The notes under the pieces: generated by a model
Databases searched by the model: none
Seen by the model: the letters and a program-made list of their open reading frames with translations, nothing else
Told to the model about the DNA's origin: nothing
Translations under genes and position numbers: made by a program
Part shown: positions 19,301 through 27,455 of the stretch, in pieces
How positions within the stretch are numbered: the first letter of the stretch is position 1
How the letters are laid out: every line of letters begins with the position of its first letter
Source of the DNA: Thermonema lapsum
Lineage (GTDB): Bacteria > Bacteroidota > Bacteroidia > Cytophagales > Thermonemataceae
Assembly: GCF_011761635.1 (NCBI RefSeq)
Contig: NZ_JAASRN010000002.1
Location: 372,001-436,000, forward strand
Length of the DNA stretch: 64,000 nt
Direction of reading: 5' to 3'

Positions 19301-19459
19301 ATATTGTTCAAATATGTTGAAGTACTTCGGCACATCCTGCTGGTTGAGCTGCTGGTTCAAGAAGTCTTGCACCAGTTGGCGCTCTACGTCGGTTACACCG
19401 TCCAGACGGGCGGTGATACCAAACAACTGCATCAGGGCTTTCAGTACCTCTTCACTCAT
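16388..19459 (-). CDS. ABC transporter fusion: helical N-terminal domain, ATPase and ABC-2 permease
   Basis: A 1,023-residue half-transporter that joins ATPase and permease on one chain, as in the ABCG/White type. The first ~140 residues are helical and resemble TerB-like tellurite-resistance domains (LKALMQLFGITARLDGVTDVE), which is an inference. Residues ~150-240 look like an FHA-type beta domain. The ATPase follows with Walker A GASGSGKST (~279-287), the signature LSGGQRKRLNIALELL (~385) and Walker B VLFVDEPTSGLSS. A short CxxC (IECHECGN) follows the ATPase. The permease has about six membrane segments from ~570, with a large extracytoplasmic insertion before the last ones. The substrate is unknown. 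It is a single-gene unit flanked by ruvA and a lipoprotein gene. Confidence 0.85.
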   Translation of the reverse strand: MSEEVLKALMQLFGITARLDGVTDVERQLVQDFLNQQLNQQDVPKYFNIFEQYATQSTSEVYEEGMKLTPVRLSSRMLRLATQIIKELTQQQKVVVLIRLLELVNVDHRISLQEEDFLDTVATIFNIEPGEYAAIKHFVTEEAPLPRLQEPLLLCLHAPSAEPLVYGRSIIVPQLQGTLVILRVPSVEAYFAKYIGDKEYYLNGVLMHPLHIYPLPPGSSIRGARIEPIYYSDIVRSFLQERHRQPIVLRAEQIAYRFPSGVEAIKTLSIQEYGGNLVGIMGASGSGKSTLIELLAGIKKPQAGKVTVNGVDVHAGGMAGIIGFVPQQDFLIEELTVYENLYYAARLCFGNLTEEAIKQKVNKTLQDLGLYEVRHLTVGDELDRILSGGQRKRLNIALELLREPAVLFVDEPTSGLSSRDSENVMDLLKELALKGKLVITVLHQPSSDIFKMLDSLYILDLGGYLIYAGKPVDALTYFKNAASQVNSKYIECHECGNIAVEQLFDIIEMRVVDEYGRFTNKRKRTPRQWHELFQQYSKEIAGMAGSAGELKPLTSQLVRPSFFKQWTLFALRDARIKLSSPSYMTLAILQAPVLAFLLAYINRYYPLEEGHTNYTLFHNSNLPAYIFVAVIIALFMGMTIGAEEILKDKRILFRERFLALNRHSYLLAKATILFGLSAVQTTLLTLVGNLTIGIEWALFDEYWLILFSTACFANLLALNLSSAFKKSTVIYISIPILLIPQLILGGVVVRFDRMNPTLVAHATTHIPSISHWVASRWAFEALMLEQFRDNSFMRPQYEWKKQIAESEYKAIFLHERLMAAKDSIAMGQRAIYWATVIGNTMEGEPFLEQHPRYLPVVAVLREATNEKLPAVVPLLDSLLRHMRAYYMERGEQARLSLKRWSELQTRNATAKQTYQRLYLHSHNEAVERFVNNIDMGNFVRLTAEGYRPNVYLAYLDGNGFFTHFFAPVKWKWGAAWDTFYVNMLVLWAMTFVLYWALYWRWLERLLLWLDQWRMRYKSPPYKS

Positions 19460-19528
19460 AAAATTAGGGTTTGTTTCTTAAGATAACACCTGCGCAAAAA
19501 AAAGCAAAGTTTTGAGGTTTCATAGAAA

Positions 19529-19559
19529 ATAAAAAAACAACCACGCCGAATGGGTTGTT
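19529..19559 (-). terminator. Intrinsic terminator after the lipoprotein gene
   Basis: A 7-base stem (19536-19542 with 19553-19559) preceded on the plus strand by a run of A, which reads as a U-tract on the minus strand. It lies 39 bases beyond the stop of the minus-strand lipoprotein gene. Confidence 0.7.
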
Positions 19560-19597
19560 CGGGTGGTTGCACTATCTCGTGTCTTTAAAAGACCGCT

Positions 19598-20557
19598 TTA
19601 GGGTTTTACTATCATCTGGCGTATCTTGCTTATCTGCTTGTAGATAGCATCGAAAGTGGCTTTGTCTATTTTTACTTCCTTCACACTATTGATAACCACT
19701 TCTTGGGTGAGTTCTTCAATGTTTTGCACCTCGGCAATGTCCACAATTGCCTCCTCTTGGCTACTTGCCTCTACTACTTCCACTTTGGCATACAAAGCGA
19801 GCAGTTTTTTGAGTTCAGCGACAAGGGCTTTTACCTCCTCCACGTCGTCTATTTTTTCGAGCATAGTAATGATATTCTCCAAAGAGCTCTTTTGCGCACC
19901 AATACGATAAATCAAAGGACGGTATTTTTTATCTTCGAAATAAGCGGGCAGTGCAGTCAAAATATAACCGCCACCATGAAGCCCTTCTATCCAAGCCCCC
20001 GTAACGATAAGCGCTGCCAAATCGGTTTTTTCATTCTCACGCAGGTATTCGTCTATAGAATAGTATGCTTCGCGCGTGATGGTAAGCAAAGAGTCGCGGT
20101 TGCTGAGGTTGGCTTCGAAGCGCTTGAGGTAAGTGTTGGTTGCTTGGTTTAGTATGTTGAGCTGGTCTGATAGCTGCTTGGCAGTCTTGAAGTACTGCAT
20201 CGCCGCTTCGCTTTTCATGTAAATAGATTGATAGCCCAAGTCTGACAAGTAAACACCCAAATTCAAAGCAGCTTTTTCGGGGCGCCCCAAGTATTCGTTC
20301 ACTCGGTTGACGGGGTTCAACCAAGCGTTTTGATACTCCAGATTGGCGTGGTTAATGTAAGAAACAAAATCCACCGGCGACGGGAAATGTGCCGTCACTT
20401 TTTGAATGTCTGCCACAGTTACGCTATCCTCAGTAGCCTGTTTCAGAGCCATTGTATCAGCTTCTTCCACCTTGCCTTTTCCTTCACGGTTGTTTTGGCA
20501 GGCAATCAAGGCAAGCAAAGAAAATCCTAACAAGAATATTTTCCACTGACGATTCAT
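19598..20557 (-). CDS. Putative lipoprotein, helical, unknown function
   Basis: A 319-residue protein with a lipoprotein signal peptide (lipobox LIAC with C20), so it is probably anchored in a membrane facing the periplasm. The rest is mostly helical, with conserved-looking stretches FPSPVDFVSYINHANLEYQ and AALNLGVYLSDLGYQSIYMK that recur in uncharacterised Bacteroidota lipoproteins. No enzyme motif was recognised. It has its own terminator downstream; the WG-repeat gene lies 117 bases upstream on the same strand. It should be read as a conserved lipoprotein of unknown role. Confidence 0.65.
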   Translation of the reverse strand: MNRQWKIFLLGFSLLALIACQNNREGKGKVEEADTMALKQATEDSVTVADIQKVTAHFPSPVDFVSYINHANLEYQNAWLNPVNRVNEYLGRPEKAALNLGVYLSDLGYQSIYMKSEAAMQYFKTAKQLSDQLNILNQATNTYLKRFEANLSNRDSLLTITREAYYSIDEYLRENEKTDLAALIVTGAWIEGLHGGGYILTALPAYFEDKKYRPLIYRIGAQKSSLENIITMLEKIDDVEEVKALVAELKKLLALYAKVEVVEASSQEEAIVDIAEVQNIEELTQEVVINSVKEVKIDKATFDAIYKQISKIRQMIVKP

Positions 20558-20674
20558 CTTCTTTCAATTTATTTTTTGATTAACTGCATGATAACTTCTT
20601 CGAGCAATATAAGAAAATAGTTGCTTTGTTTCATAAATTTTTAAGATGAAATATTCTTCCAAGTGCCAGAATAT

Positions 20675-23299
20675 TCAGTCACAATCCCATTCTAAGAGTT
20701 CATCTTCTCTCATGGATTGCTCAAATAGTGTATTCCCTGCGGCATCTTTCCAAGCCACTATCCACTGCTGCGGGGACTCACTGGCGACTTGCTCCAGACG
20801 GAAAAGCCACTGCCCCTGCACACAATGGGGGCTTACATACCCTGCCGCCCAAGAGAGCCACCCTCCGTCTTTCCATATTTTAAGGATTTCGCCTTGATGA
20901 AGCAACAGCAAGCAGGAGGAAGCACAATGGAAGACTTCCACCCTGTTCCCTTCCCAGTATATTTGCCGGCTAAGAGGCTGCACCAGCTGCCATTGCAAGT
21001 CTTGTTTTGTCAGTATCAGGGTGTCGTTGATAAGCCGTATGGCATCATAGCGAAAGGGTAACAGTTTGTTGCCCTGCTCGTCCAGCAAGCCCCATTTGCC
21101 ACCAACACGGGCACGCCAGTAGCGCCCTTCCGCATGCAACAGCGATTCAAATTGGGGTTCAATGAGTGTTTTGTGTGGTACAAAGACCCCAAAGCGCCCC
21201 CTTTTCATCAAGGGGATGGTGCCCTCTATCAAATCGCCGATGCCCTCATAGTCGAGTGGTAAGATTTCACGCCCGCTGGTATCGACCAGCCCCACCCTGT
21301 GTTTGGCGTGCACTTTTATGAGGTAGTTGTCCAACATATAAACTGCCTCGTAACGAAAAGGAAGACGCTCTTGCCCATAGCGGTCTATCACCCCTATTCT
21401 GTCACGCCGGTTGCGCATTTGTATAAAATAGCGGGAAGCATCGTGCGTAGTGCGCAGCAGTTGAAAATCGTGGTAATCGCTCCAATCTTGCCATCTGCCG
21501 TTTTCAAGCAATGCCGTTGTTTTTTTGCCTGTCTGCAGCACCACTGCCGAGCCTAAAAACCAAGCCGTATCGGCAACTTGGCGCTCTATACATTGCCCCA
21601 AATAGTCGTAAATGTGCCAGAGGTTGTCGCGCCGGGCAAGAATATAATGGCTACCCGGCTGCACCAGCGCAAAGGTGTCAGCCACCAAAGGGCGCCCGCT
21701 CATGCGCAAAAGGCGCATACCTTCATCGGTATGCACTATCCATGTGTTCTTTTTGAGTTGTATGTCTTTGTACGCTACTTCCAAAACTATCTCCAGATTG
21801 GCACTTAAAACACCATAATAATCACCGGATTTTACTTTCAAAAAGCGGTCATCGAGCAACTCCACCACATCGAAAACAGCCAGCGGATAGTAGGTATTGC
21901 CTTGTTGCAAAGAAGTAAGCAACTCCACAGGTATCAGTTCTGTGGTGGTGCTTTTGTAAAGCACTATCAGTTTTTCGGCATTCCATAGTTCTATTTTGTC
22001 GTAGTCGAGGGGAATCAATACCCTCCCATAGACATCCAGCACCCCCCAACGCCCTTGCTTCTCTGCAAGGAAAGTGTGATTGACAAAAGGCTCTAGGCGG
22101 TCATAGGTGGCATCAATCAACCACAAGCCGGTGATATGTATCAAGCCTTCGCCGGCGGAAGTAGCTACCCATGCCAAGCCGTCTTTGAGCCACTCCAGCT
22201 TTTCGAACAGTGGGCTGAATATCTTACGCCCTTGACGGTCATAAATACCCAATTTGCCTTGGCTGTCTTGCACTACAATGAAGTCGTCGGTGATGGGCGC
22301 ACAACCATACGCCTCCCATAAGCCCTCCAAATGGGGCGATATGAGCAATTCGCCACCGGCTACTGCCAGCCCCCACAAGCCATTTTTGAGATAGGGAAAC
22401 AGGGGTCGGTTACGCAAGTGGGCATATTCTTTCCAGCGCTGCACCTCAGGCTCTTGTGCATAAGGTGTAAGCAACGACCAATCGCCAGCAAGCATGCTCA
22501 AATAAGCAGCCATATCCAAGGCATGCTGCCGCATGGAACTGTGCGGGAAGCGTTCCAGAAAGTGCACGAAGTCTTCGAGTCGGAAGGTAGCAGTACTTAA
22601 ATAGAAGACACGCCGCTCGGCTTCGTCGCGAGCATGAGAATTGGGAAAGCGTGCCAGGAAGTCGAGATAATCGCTGAGCCTGCCTTCACGTGTCCATTCT
22701 TCGAAAAGCAACATATCACGGCGCTGCCGTGCCAATGCCACTTGGGGCGCCCCCGGATAGCGTGCAATGAACTCTTCATAAGCATCATAGGTACCGGCAG
22801 CTTCGGCTTGGGCAAAAGCAAGGCTGTCGCGCCAACTCAAAGCCTCCACCTTGTAAGGCGAGTGCTCATGCTCTTTCAAGTAGTGCTCTATGGCTTGCAG
22901 CTCGCCACTTGCTTTAGCTTGCAGCAACAAGCGGTAGTCGAGGTAGTCGCGGTAGCCCAAGAGGGAGTCGAGCGATGGGAGGCGCGCTATTTTCAACCAA
23001 CGTTTTTGGTCGCGCGCCTTCGCTGCCTGCCAGCTATCCATAGCACGGTTGAGCACAAAATGAGCTTCCTCGTAATTGTGATTTGGCAGACTGTCGATGC
23101 CGCGATAAAGCGCCCATAGCCAATAGCGCAAAGGATGATGCAAATGGCGCTTAGAGGAGCGCTGAATGGCAGTTTCTACCTGTGCATAATCGCCGCGGAT
23201 AAGTGCACGCATGCCTTTTTTCAAAACCGACTGCGCCCACAGGGGCTCTACCCAAAACAGCAAAATGTAAAATATCAGCAGAGTATGACGTCTATTCAT
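20675..23299 (-). CDS. Exported WG-repeat protein
   Basis: About 874 residues from the start at 23299 (protein beginning MNRRHTLLIF), preferred to the ATG six codons upstream because it puts the basic residues directly before the hydrophobic signal segment, which ends near FWVEPLWAQ. The N-terminal ~280 residues are helical repeats, with repeated Y-x-x-F-L-x-R-F/Y-P motifs like tetratricopeptide-type repeats. The remainder contains many WG-type repeats (GLWGLAVAGG, GRWGVLDVYGRVLIPLDYD, HRVGLVDTSGREILPLDYEG, GKWGLLDEQGNKLLPFRYD). Such proteins are probably beta-rich binding scaffolds in the periplasm or on the surface. The function is unknown. It is divergent from the HupE-like gene. Confidence 0.8.
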   Translation of the reverse strand: MNRRHTLLIFYILLFWVEPLWAQSVLKKGMRALIRGDYAQVETAIQRSSKRHLHHPLRYWLWALYRGIDSLPNHNYEEAHFVLNRAMDSWQAAKARDQKRWLKIARLPSLDSLLGYRDYLDYRLLLQAKASGELQAIEHYLKEHEHSPYKVEALSWRDSLAFAQAEAAGTYDAYEEFIARYPGAPQVALARQRRDMLLFEEWTREGRLSDYLDFLARFPNSHARDEAERRVFYLSTATFRLEDFVHFLERFPHSSMRQHALDMAAYLSMLAGDWSLLTPYAQEPEVQRWKEYAHLRNRPLFPYLKNGLWGLAVAGGELLISPHLEGLWEAYGCAPITDDFIVVQDSQGKLGIYDRQGRKIFSPLFEKLEWLKDGLAWVATSAGEGLIHITGLWLIDATYDRLEPFVNHTFLAEKQGRWGVLDVYGRVLIPLDYDKIELWNAEKLIVLYKSTTTELIPVELLTSLQQGNTYYPLAVFDVVELLDDRFLKVKSGDYYGVLSANLEIVLEVAYKDIQLKKNTWIVHTDEGMRLLRMSGRPLVADTFALVQPGSHYILARRDNLWHIYDYLGQCIERQVADTAWFLGSAVVLQTGKKTTALLENGRWQDWSDYHDFQLLRTTHDASRYFIQMRNRRDRIGVIDRYGQERLPFRYEAVYMLDNYLIKVHAKHRVGLVDTSGREILPLDYEGIGDLIEGTIPLMKRGRFGVFVPHKTLIEPQFESLLHAEGRYWRARVGGKWGLLDEQGNKLLPFRYDAIRLINDTLILTKQDLQWQLVQPLSRQIYWEGNRVEVFHCASSCLLLLHQGEILKIWKDGGWLSWAAGYVSPHCVQGQWLFRLEQVASESPQQWIVAWKDAAGNTLFEQSMREDELLEWDCD

Positions 23300-23382
23300 A
23301 AGCCTTCCAAAAAACAAGGTGGCAATTATATGAATTTAGCGATTTCTTGCGTTTCCTTTTTAGGGTAAAAATACAAAAACAA

Positions 23383-23958
23383 ATGTTCGAAGCGTTTTTT
23401 AAGCTTGGCATGCGCCATATCACCGATTTTAACGGTTTTGACCATATGCTTTTTTTGGCAGCTTTGTGCGCTACCTATACGCTGGCACGCTGGCGCGAGG
23501 TCGTCATTTTGGTTACAGCTTTCACCGTAGGGCACTCCATCACTTTGGCACTGGCTACCTTTGATGTCTTTCGTTTACCTGCTGTCTGGGTCGAATTTCT
23601 CATTCCACTGACCATCGTGCTCACCTGCCTACTGAATCTATGGACGCTGCCACAACTCTATCAAAAACGAGGCACGGCGGCACTGCGCTATGCCGGCGCC
23701 CTGTGCTTCGGCTTGATTCACGGTATGGGCTTTTCCAATTATCTGCGCTCCCTGTTGCAACAGTCGCAGTCTATTTTTCAGCCTTTGCTGGCATTTAATT
23801 TGGGACTGGAAGCAGGTCAGTTGCTTATCGTTTTGTGTATCTTAATCATTGGCAGTATCTTTGTTTACTGGCGCAGCCCACGCGACTGGGCTGCCCTTTT
23901 GACCGGCAGCGCCTTGGCTCCCGCTTTGTGGATGCTCATAGAACGCATACCCTCTTAA
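23383..23958 (+). CDS. HupE/UreJ-like membrane protein
   Basis: A small integral membrane protein of 191 residues with about six membrane segments. The start at 23383 (MFEAFFKLGMRHI) is chosen over a frame beginning 36 bases upstream, which adds only a basic leader. Family features are GMRHITDFNGFDHMLFLAAL near the N-terminus, FTVGHSITLALA, and GLIHGMGFSNYL in the middle, with histidines suited to metal transport. HupE/UreJ members are linked to nickel or cobalt uptake, but no hydrogenase or urease gene is nearby, so the substrate is open. The M1 peptidase gene begins 14 bases downstream and is probably co-transcribed. Confidence 0.85.
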   Translation: MFEAFFKLGMRHITDFNGFDHMLFLAALCATYTLARWREVVILVTAFTVGHSITLALATFDVFRLPAVWVEFLIPLTIVLTCLLNLWTLPQLYQKRGTAALRYAGALCFGLIHGMGFSNYLRSLLQQSQSIFQPLLAFNLGLEAGQLLIVLCILIIGSIFVYWRSPRDWAALLTGSALAPALWMLIERIPS

Positions 23959-23972
23959 TCAGAGAAACCGAT

Positions 23973-26222
23973 ATGTCTCATTTCAAAACCCATTGGCTTA
24001 TGTTAAAAAAACTGCATTATGCTCTCGGTTTGCTACTCATGGGGGGGCTGAGTATGCAGGCTTATGCTCAACAGCAAAAGCCGGAATACCGCAAATACCC
24101 CGCCACTAAATTTGAGCAGCTGGATGAGCTGCTGCCTACTCCCAACGTGTACCGGGCTGCCGATGGCTCGCCGGGGCACCAATACTGGCAGCAGCGTGCC
24201 GACTACAAGATTCAAGTAAGCTTGAACGACGAAAACCAAACCCTCAAAGGCAGCGAAACCATCACCTATTACAACTACTCGCCCAATGCCATCAGCTATT
24301 TGTGGTTGCAGCTTGACCAAAACCGCTTTCACAAAGAGTCGAACACCTACAAAAGCATGACGTTCGACATAGACAACGACCCCTCTTTCCAAAGCATAAC
24401 GTGGTGGACGGGCATCAATTCCGAACACGGCTATAAAATCAGCCATCTGCGCGACGTCAACGGCAAGCCGCTACCTTATACCATCGTGGGTACTATGATG
24501 CGCATAGACCTGCCGAAACCCATTGCCCCCAAAGGGGGTACCTTCACTTTCTCGCTTGACTGGGAACACAAAATCATCGATGCCAACAAAATGGGCGGTC
24601 GCGGCGGTTATGAGTACTTCCCCCAAGACGACAACTACCTCTACGAGATATCGCAGTGGTTCCCGCGCATGTGTGTGTATGACGATGTGAACGGCTGGCA
24701 AAACAAGCAGTTTTTAGGACGTGGCGAGTTTGCTCTTCCCTTCGGCAACTACGAGGTGGCTATCACCGTGCCTGCTGACCACATAGTGGCAGCCACCGGC
24801 GAGCTGCAAAATGCCAAAGAAGTATTGAGCCCAATACAACTGAAACGCTTGGAAGAAGCCAAAAAGGCAGACAAACCAGTGTTGATTATAACCGAAGAAG
24901 AAGCCCGTCAGAACGAAAAGTCGCGTGCCAAAGGCACCAAAACATGGATTTTCAAAGCTGAAAACGTGCGCGACTTCGCCTGGGCAAGCTCTCGCAAATT
25001 CATCTGGGATGCCATGCAAGTAGATGTAAACGGGCGCAAGGTGTGGGCTATGTCTTACTATCCGAAGGAGGGCAATCCACTCTGGGGCGAAAAATCGACC
25101 AACGTAGTGGCGCTTACGCTCAAAACCTATTCGCGCTACACTTTCGATTACCCCTACCCCGTAGCCATCTCGGTGCATGGTCCCGTCTTTGGCATGGAAT
25201 ACCCCATGATTTGCTTCAACGGGGGGCGCCCCAATCCAGACGGCAGCGTGCCCGACCGTACCAAATACGCCATGATTTCGGTGATTATCCACGAAGTAGG
25301 GCACAACTTCTTCCCCATGATTGTGAACTCCGACGAACGTCAATGGAGTTGGATGGATGAAGGGCTCAATTCTTTCTTGCAATATCTGACCGAGCAGGAA
25401 GTACCCCAACAGCCTTGGGCAAAAGACATCAGCGCACCTTATCCTTCGCGTCGTGGTCCTGCCAAAAACATAGTACCCTATATGAAAAGCGACCCCGACA
25501 AGATGGTACCCATCATGACCAACTCGGAACAGATTCTGCAGTTTGGCAACAACGCCTACGGCAAACCTGCCACTGCCCTGAATATCCTCCGCGAAACCAT
25601 CTTGGGACGTGAGCTCTTCGACTATGCCTTCAAAACCTATGCTCAACGCTGGAAATTCAAGCATCCGCAGCCGGCTGATTTCTTCCGCACTATGGAAGAT
25701 GCCTCAGGCGTGGACTTGGATTGGTTCTGGCGCGGCTGGTTCTACAGCACTGAACCCTGCGACATAGCCATTGAGTCGGTAGTGCACTACACCACCCAAC
25801 CAAACGATGGCAAGAGCCCCTTCGAAACGAAGATGTTTCCGCAAGACAAATACCGCCAGATGATAGAAAACATGGAAGCCACCACAGGCATCCGCTTCAC
25901 CGACGCAGAAAAGCGTATCTATCAAGATACCAAACTGCACTTTTATAGTGTGAAGTTTAAAAACGAAGGCGGCTTGATTATGCCCATCATCGTAGAGCTG
26001 AAATTTGCCGACGGTAGCTCGCTTATCGAACGCCTACCCGCCGAGATATGGCGCTACAACGACCAAGAGGTAACCAAAGTATTCGCTACCGAAAAACCAG
26101 TGGTTGCTTTCGTACTGGACCCGAACGAAGAAACCGCCGACATCGACACCTCCGACAACGTTTTCCCGCGTGAAGAGAAAGCCAAAGGCTCCAAGTTCGA
26201 CGAGTTCAAACGAAGCCAATAA
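23973..26222 (+). CDS. M1 family metallopeptidase (aminopeptidase N-like), exported
   Basis: A zinc aminopeptidase of 749 residues from the ATG at 23973; a second in-frame ATG at 24000 would give a more typical signal peptide (MLKKLHYALG to MQAYAQQ), and either is possible. The catalytic zinc site HEVGH, with the downstream glutamate in WSWMDEGLNSF, is intact. The upstream family marker GMEYPMICFNGGR (the exopeptidase GAMEN-like site) is seen as GMEYP. An N-terminal beta domain and a C-terminal domain follow the usual order. It probably trims peptides in the periplasm or at the surface. It follows the HupE-like gene by 14 bases and ends at a good terminator. Confidence 0.92.
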   Translation: MSHFKTHWLMLKKLHYALGLLLMGGLSMQAYAQQQKPEYRKYPATKFEQLDELLPTPNVYRAADGSPGHQYWQQRADYKIQVSLNDENQTLKGSETITYYNYSPNAISYLWLQLDQNRFHKESNTYKSMTFDIDNDPSFQSITWWTGINSEHGYKISHLRDVNGKPLPYTIVGTMMRIDLPKPIAPKGGTFTFSLDWEHKIIDANKMGGRGGYEYFPQDDNYLYEISQWFPRMCVYDDVNGWQNKQFLGRGEFALPFGNYEVAITVPADHIVAATGELQNAKEVLSPIQLKRLEEAKKADKPVLIITEEEARQNEKSRAKGTKTWIFKAENVRDFAWASSRKFIWDAMQVDVNGRKVWAMSYYPKEGNPLWGEKSTNVVALTLKTYSRYTFDYPYPVAISVHGPVFGMEYPMICFNGGRPNPDGSVPDRTKYAMISVIIHEVGHNFFPMIVNSDERQWSWMDEGLNSFLQYLTEQEVPQQPWAKDISAPYPSRRGPAKNIVPYMKSDPDKMVPIMTNSEQILQFGNNAYGKPATALNILRETILGRELFDYAFKTYAQRWKFKHPQPADFFRTMEDASGVDLDWFWRGWFYSTEPCDIAIESVVHYTTQPNDGKSPFETKMFPQDKYRQMIENMEATTGIRFTDAEKRIYQDTKLHFYSVKFKNEGGLIMPIIVELKFADGSSLIERLPAEIWRYNDQEVTKVFATEKPVVAFVLDPNEETADIDTSDNVFPREEKAKGSKFDEFKRSQ

Positions 26223-26246
26223 AGCCCCCTTTTTAACAAACCACAG

Positions 26247-26277
26247 AAGGGCATGCCTTAGCAGCGTGCCCTTTTTC
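26247..26277 (+). terminator. Intrinsic terminator after the M1 peptidase gene
   Basis: A 10-base stem (26247-26256 with 26264-26273, one G-U pair) and a 7-base loop, followed by a T-rich run. It lies 25 bases beyond the peptidase stop codon. Confidence 0.85.
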
Positions 26278-26351
26278 TTATTCTTCGCTTTTGCCTCCTC
26301 TTCTTTCAGTTTTCAAGAATTTCTCTCTTTTAGCTTTCAAAAGCGGCAGTT

Positions 26352-27443
26352 CTATGAGTTGGTAATTTCTTTAAACAAGCTTTCGAGCTCCATGTTTTTA
26401 TGAAAGTCGTTCAGGTCGGCGACGTAGTCGATGCCCAAGAGGCGGGCTTTGCGATGGACAAATTCGCGCTGTGCCGACAAATCGACCAATGCCAAGACCA
26501 TTTTGCGGCAAGCAATGCCCAATTGCAGGGCTACGGTAACGATACGGTAAAAAGCGTCGTTGTGCACTTTGGTAGCTGCACTTTTGCCCCTCAGCACCTT
26601 GCACTCGACAAGGTAAAGGCGGTTTTTATACACAAAGGCGATGTCTATTTCGTTGTCGCTATTGGCGGCATAGTGTTCGGCAGGCATTAACTGCATGTTT
26701 TGCACTTTGACGCCACAGGCAATTGCCTCGTCGCGAAGCTGGAGTCTTTTCTTAATCAGCTGCGTGCAATACAGTTCGAACCACTCACCACTCAGGTATT
26801 TTTTTTCTGCTTCGCTCATATTGGGGTTTTCTAACATAGCTTTGTTGTCGGGCATTTGCCACTTGGTTTTTTTGAGCGACTGCATCATCTCCTCTGGTGT
26901 GCTGCATCCCTTTGGTGGATTCGCCCCTCTCCCACGGGCTTGTATGTGCATGCCACAGGCAGTGAAATATTCTTCGAGGCTGAGTTTGATGTGCAAAGGG
27001 TGCACCGCAGTGGCAGGATACACTCCGTTCACTTGGTTACGCCCCAAGGGCAGATAAAAGAAGTAACTGTGGGCGAAGTGTTCTTTGAAATAGTTGAATA
27101 CCGCTAAACTCATGATTTTAGTGCCGCCGGTCAGATTCACCAGAAAAGGCGTGTGGGGGGGCAACTTTTCCCCCTCAACGAAGCGCTGCAGGTCGTTGAA
27201 AATAGCGCTATAGCCTTCTGGGAAAGTTTGCATACTGAAAATGCGGTAGTTGCCTTTCTGCAGCCCTGTAGCTTGAAGTATCCATTGCAGATGCTGTTGG
27301 GTGCGGTCGGTATAGATGAAAAGATAGTTTTGCACTTTTGCCTTCAGTTCTTTGATAAGCATCACATTGGGTATGGTCTGTTCAGAGACCAAAGTAACCA
27401 ATACACTATCGGGTGGGGAGGATTGCAGTATTTCCATAAGCAA
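26352..27443 (-). CDS. Card1-type CRISPR ancillary nuclease (CARF plus PD-(D/E)xK, DUF1887)
   Basis: A 363-residue effector of type III CRISPR systems. The N-terminal Rossmann-like CARF domain (about 1-150) carries the ligand-loop motif NLTGGTK (103-109) used by this family to bind cyclic tetra-adenylate. The C-terminal nuclease (about 215-340) carries GEWFE (219-223), D267 in NEIDIAF and E280/K282 in LVECK, the metal and catalytic residues of a restriction-endonuclease-like fold. Characterised Card1/Can2 proteins nick DNA and cut RNA when bound to cA4; all key residues look intact here. It is the last gene of the csm operon and starts 12 bases after the csm5 stop codon, so it should be made together with the complex. 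Confidence 0.88.
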   Translation of the reverse strand: MLMEILQSSPPDSVLVTLVSEQTIPNVMLIKELKAKVQNYLFIYTDRTQQHLQWILQATGLQKGNYRIFSMQTFPEGYSAIFNDLQRFVEGEKLPPHTPFLVNLTGGTKIMSLAVFNYFKEHFAHSYFFYLPLGRNQVNGVYPATAVHPLHIKLSLEEYFTACGMHIQARGRGANPPKGCSTPEEMMQSLKKTKWQMPDNKAMLENPNMSEAEKKYLSGEWFELYCTQLIKKRLQLRDEAIACGVKVQNMQLMPAEHYAANSDNEIDIAFVYKNRLYLVECKVLRGKSAATKVHNDAFYRIVTVALQLGIACRKMVLALVDLSAQREFVHRKARLLGIDYVADLNDFHKNMELESLFKEITNS

Positions 27444-27455
27444 AGCAGAGTAAGA

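Noticed and set aside
20650-20675. 8-base inverted repeat at the stop of the WG-repeat gene
   Set aside because: A+T-only stem overlapping the stop codon, without a clear U-tract; too weak to call a terminator.
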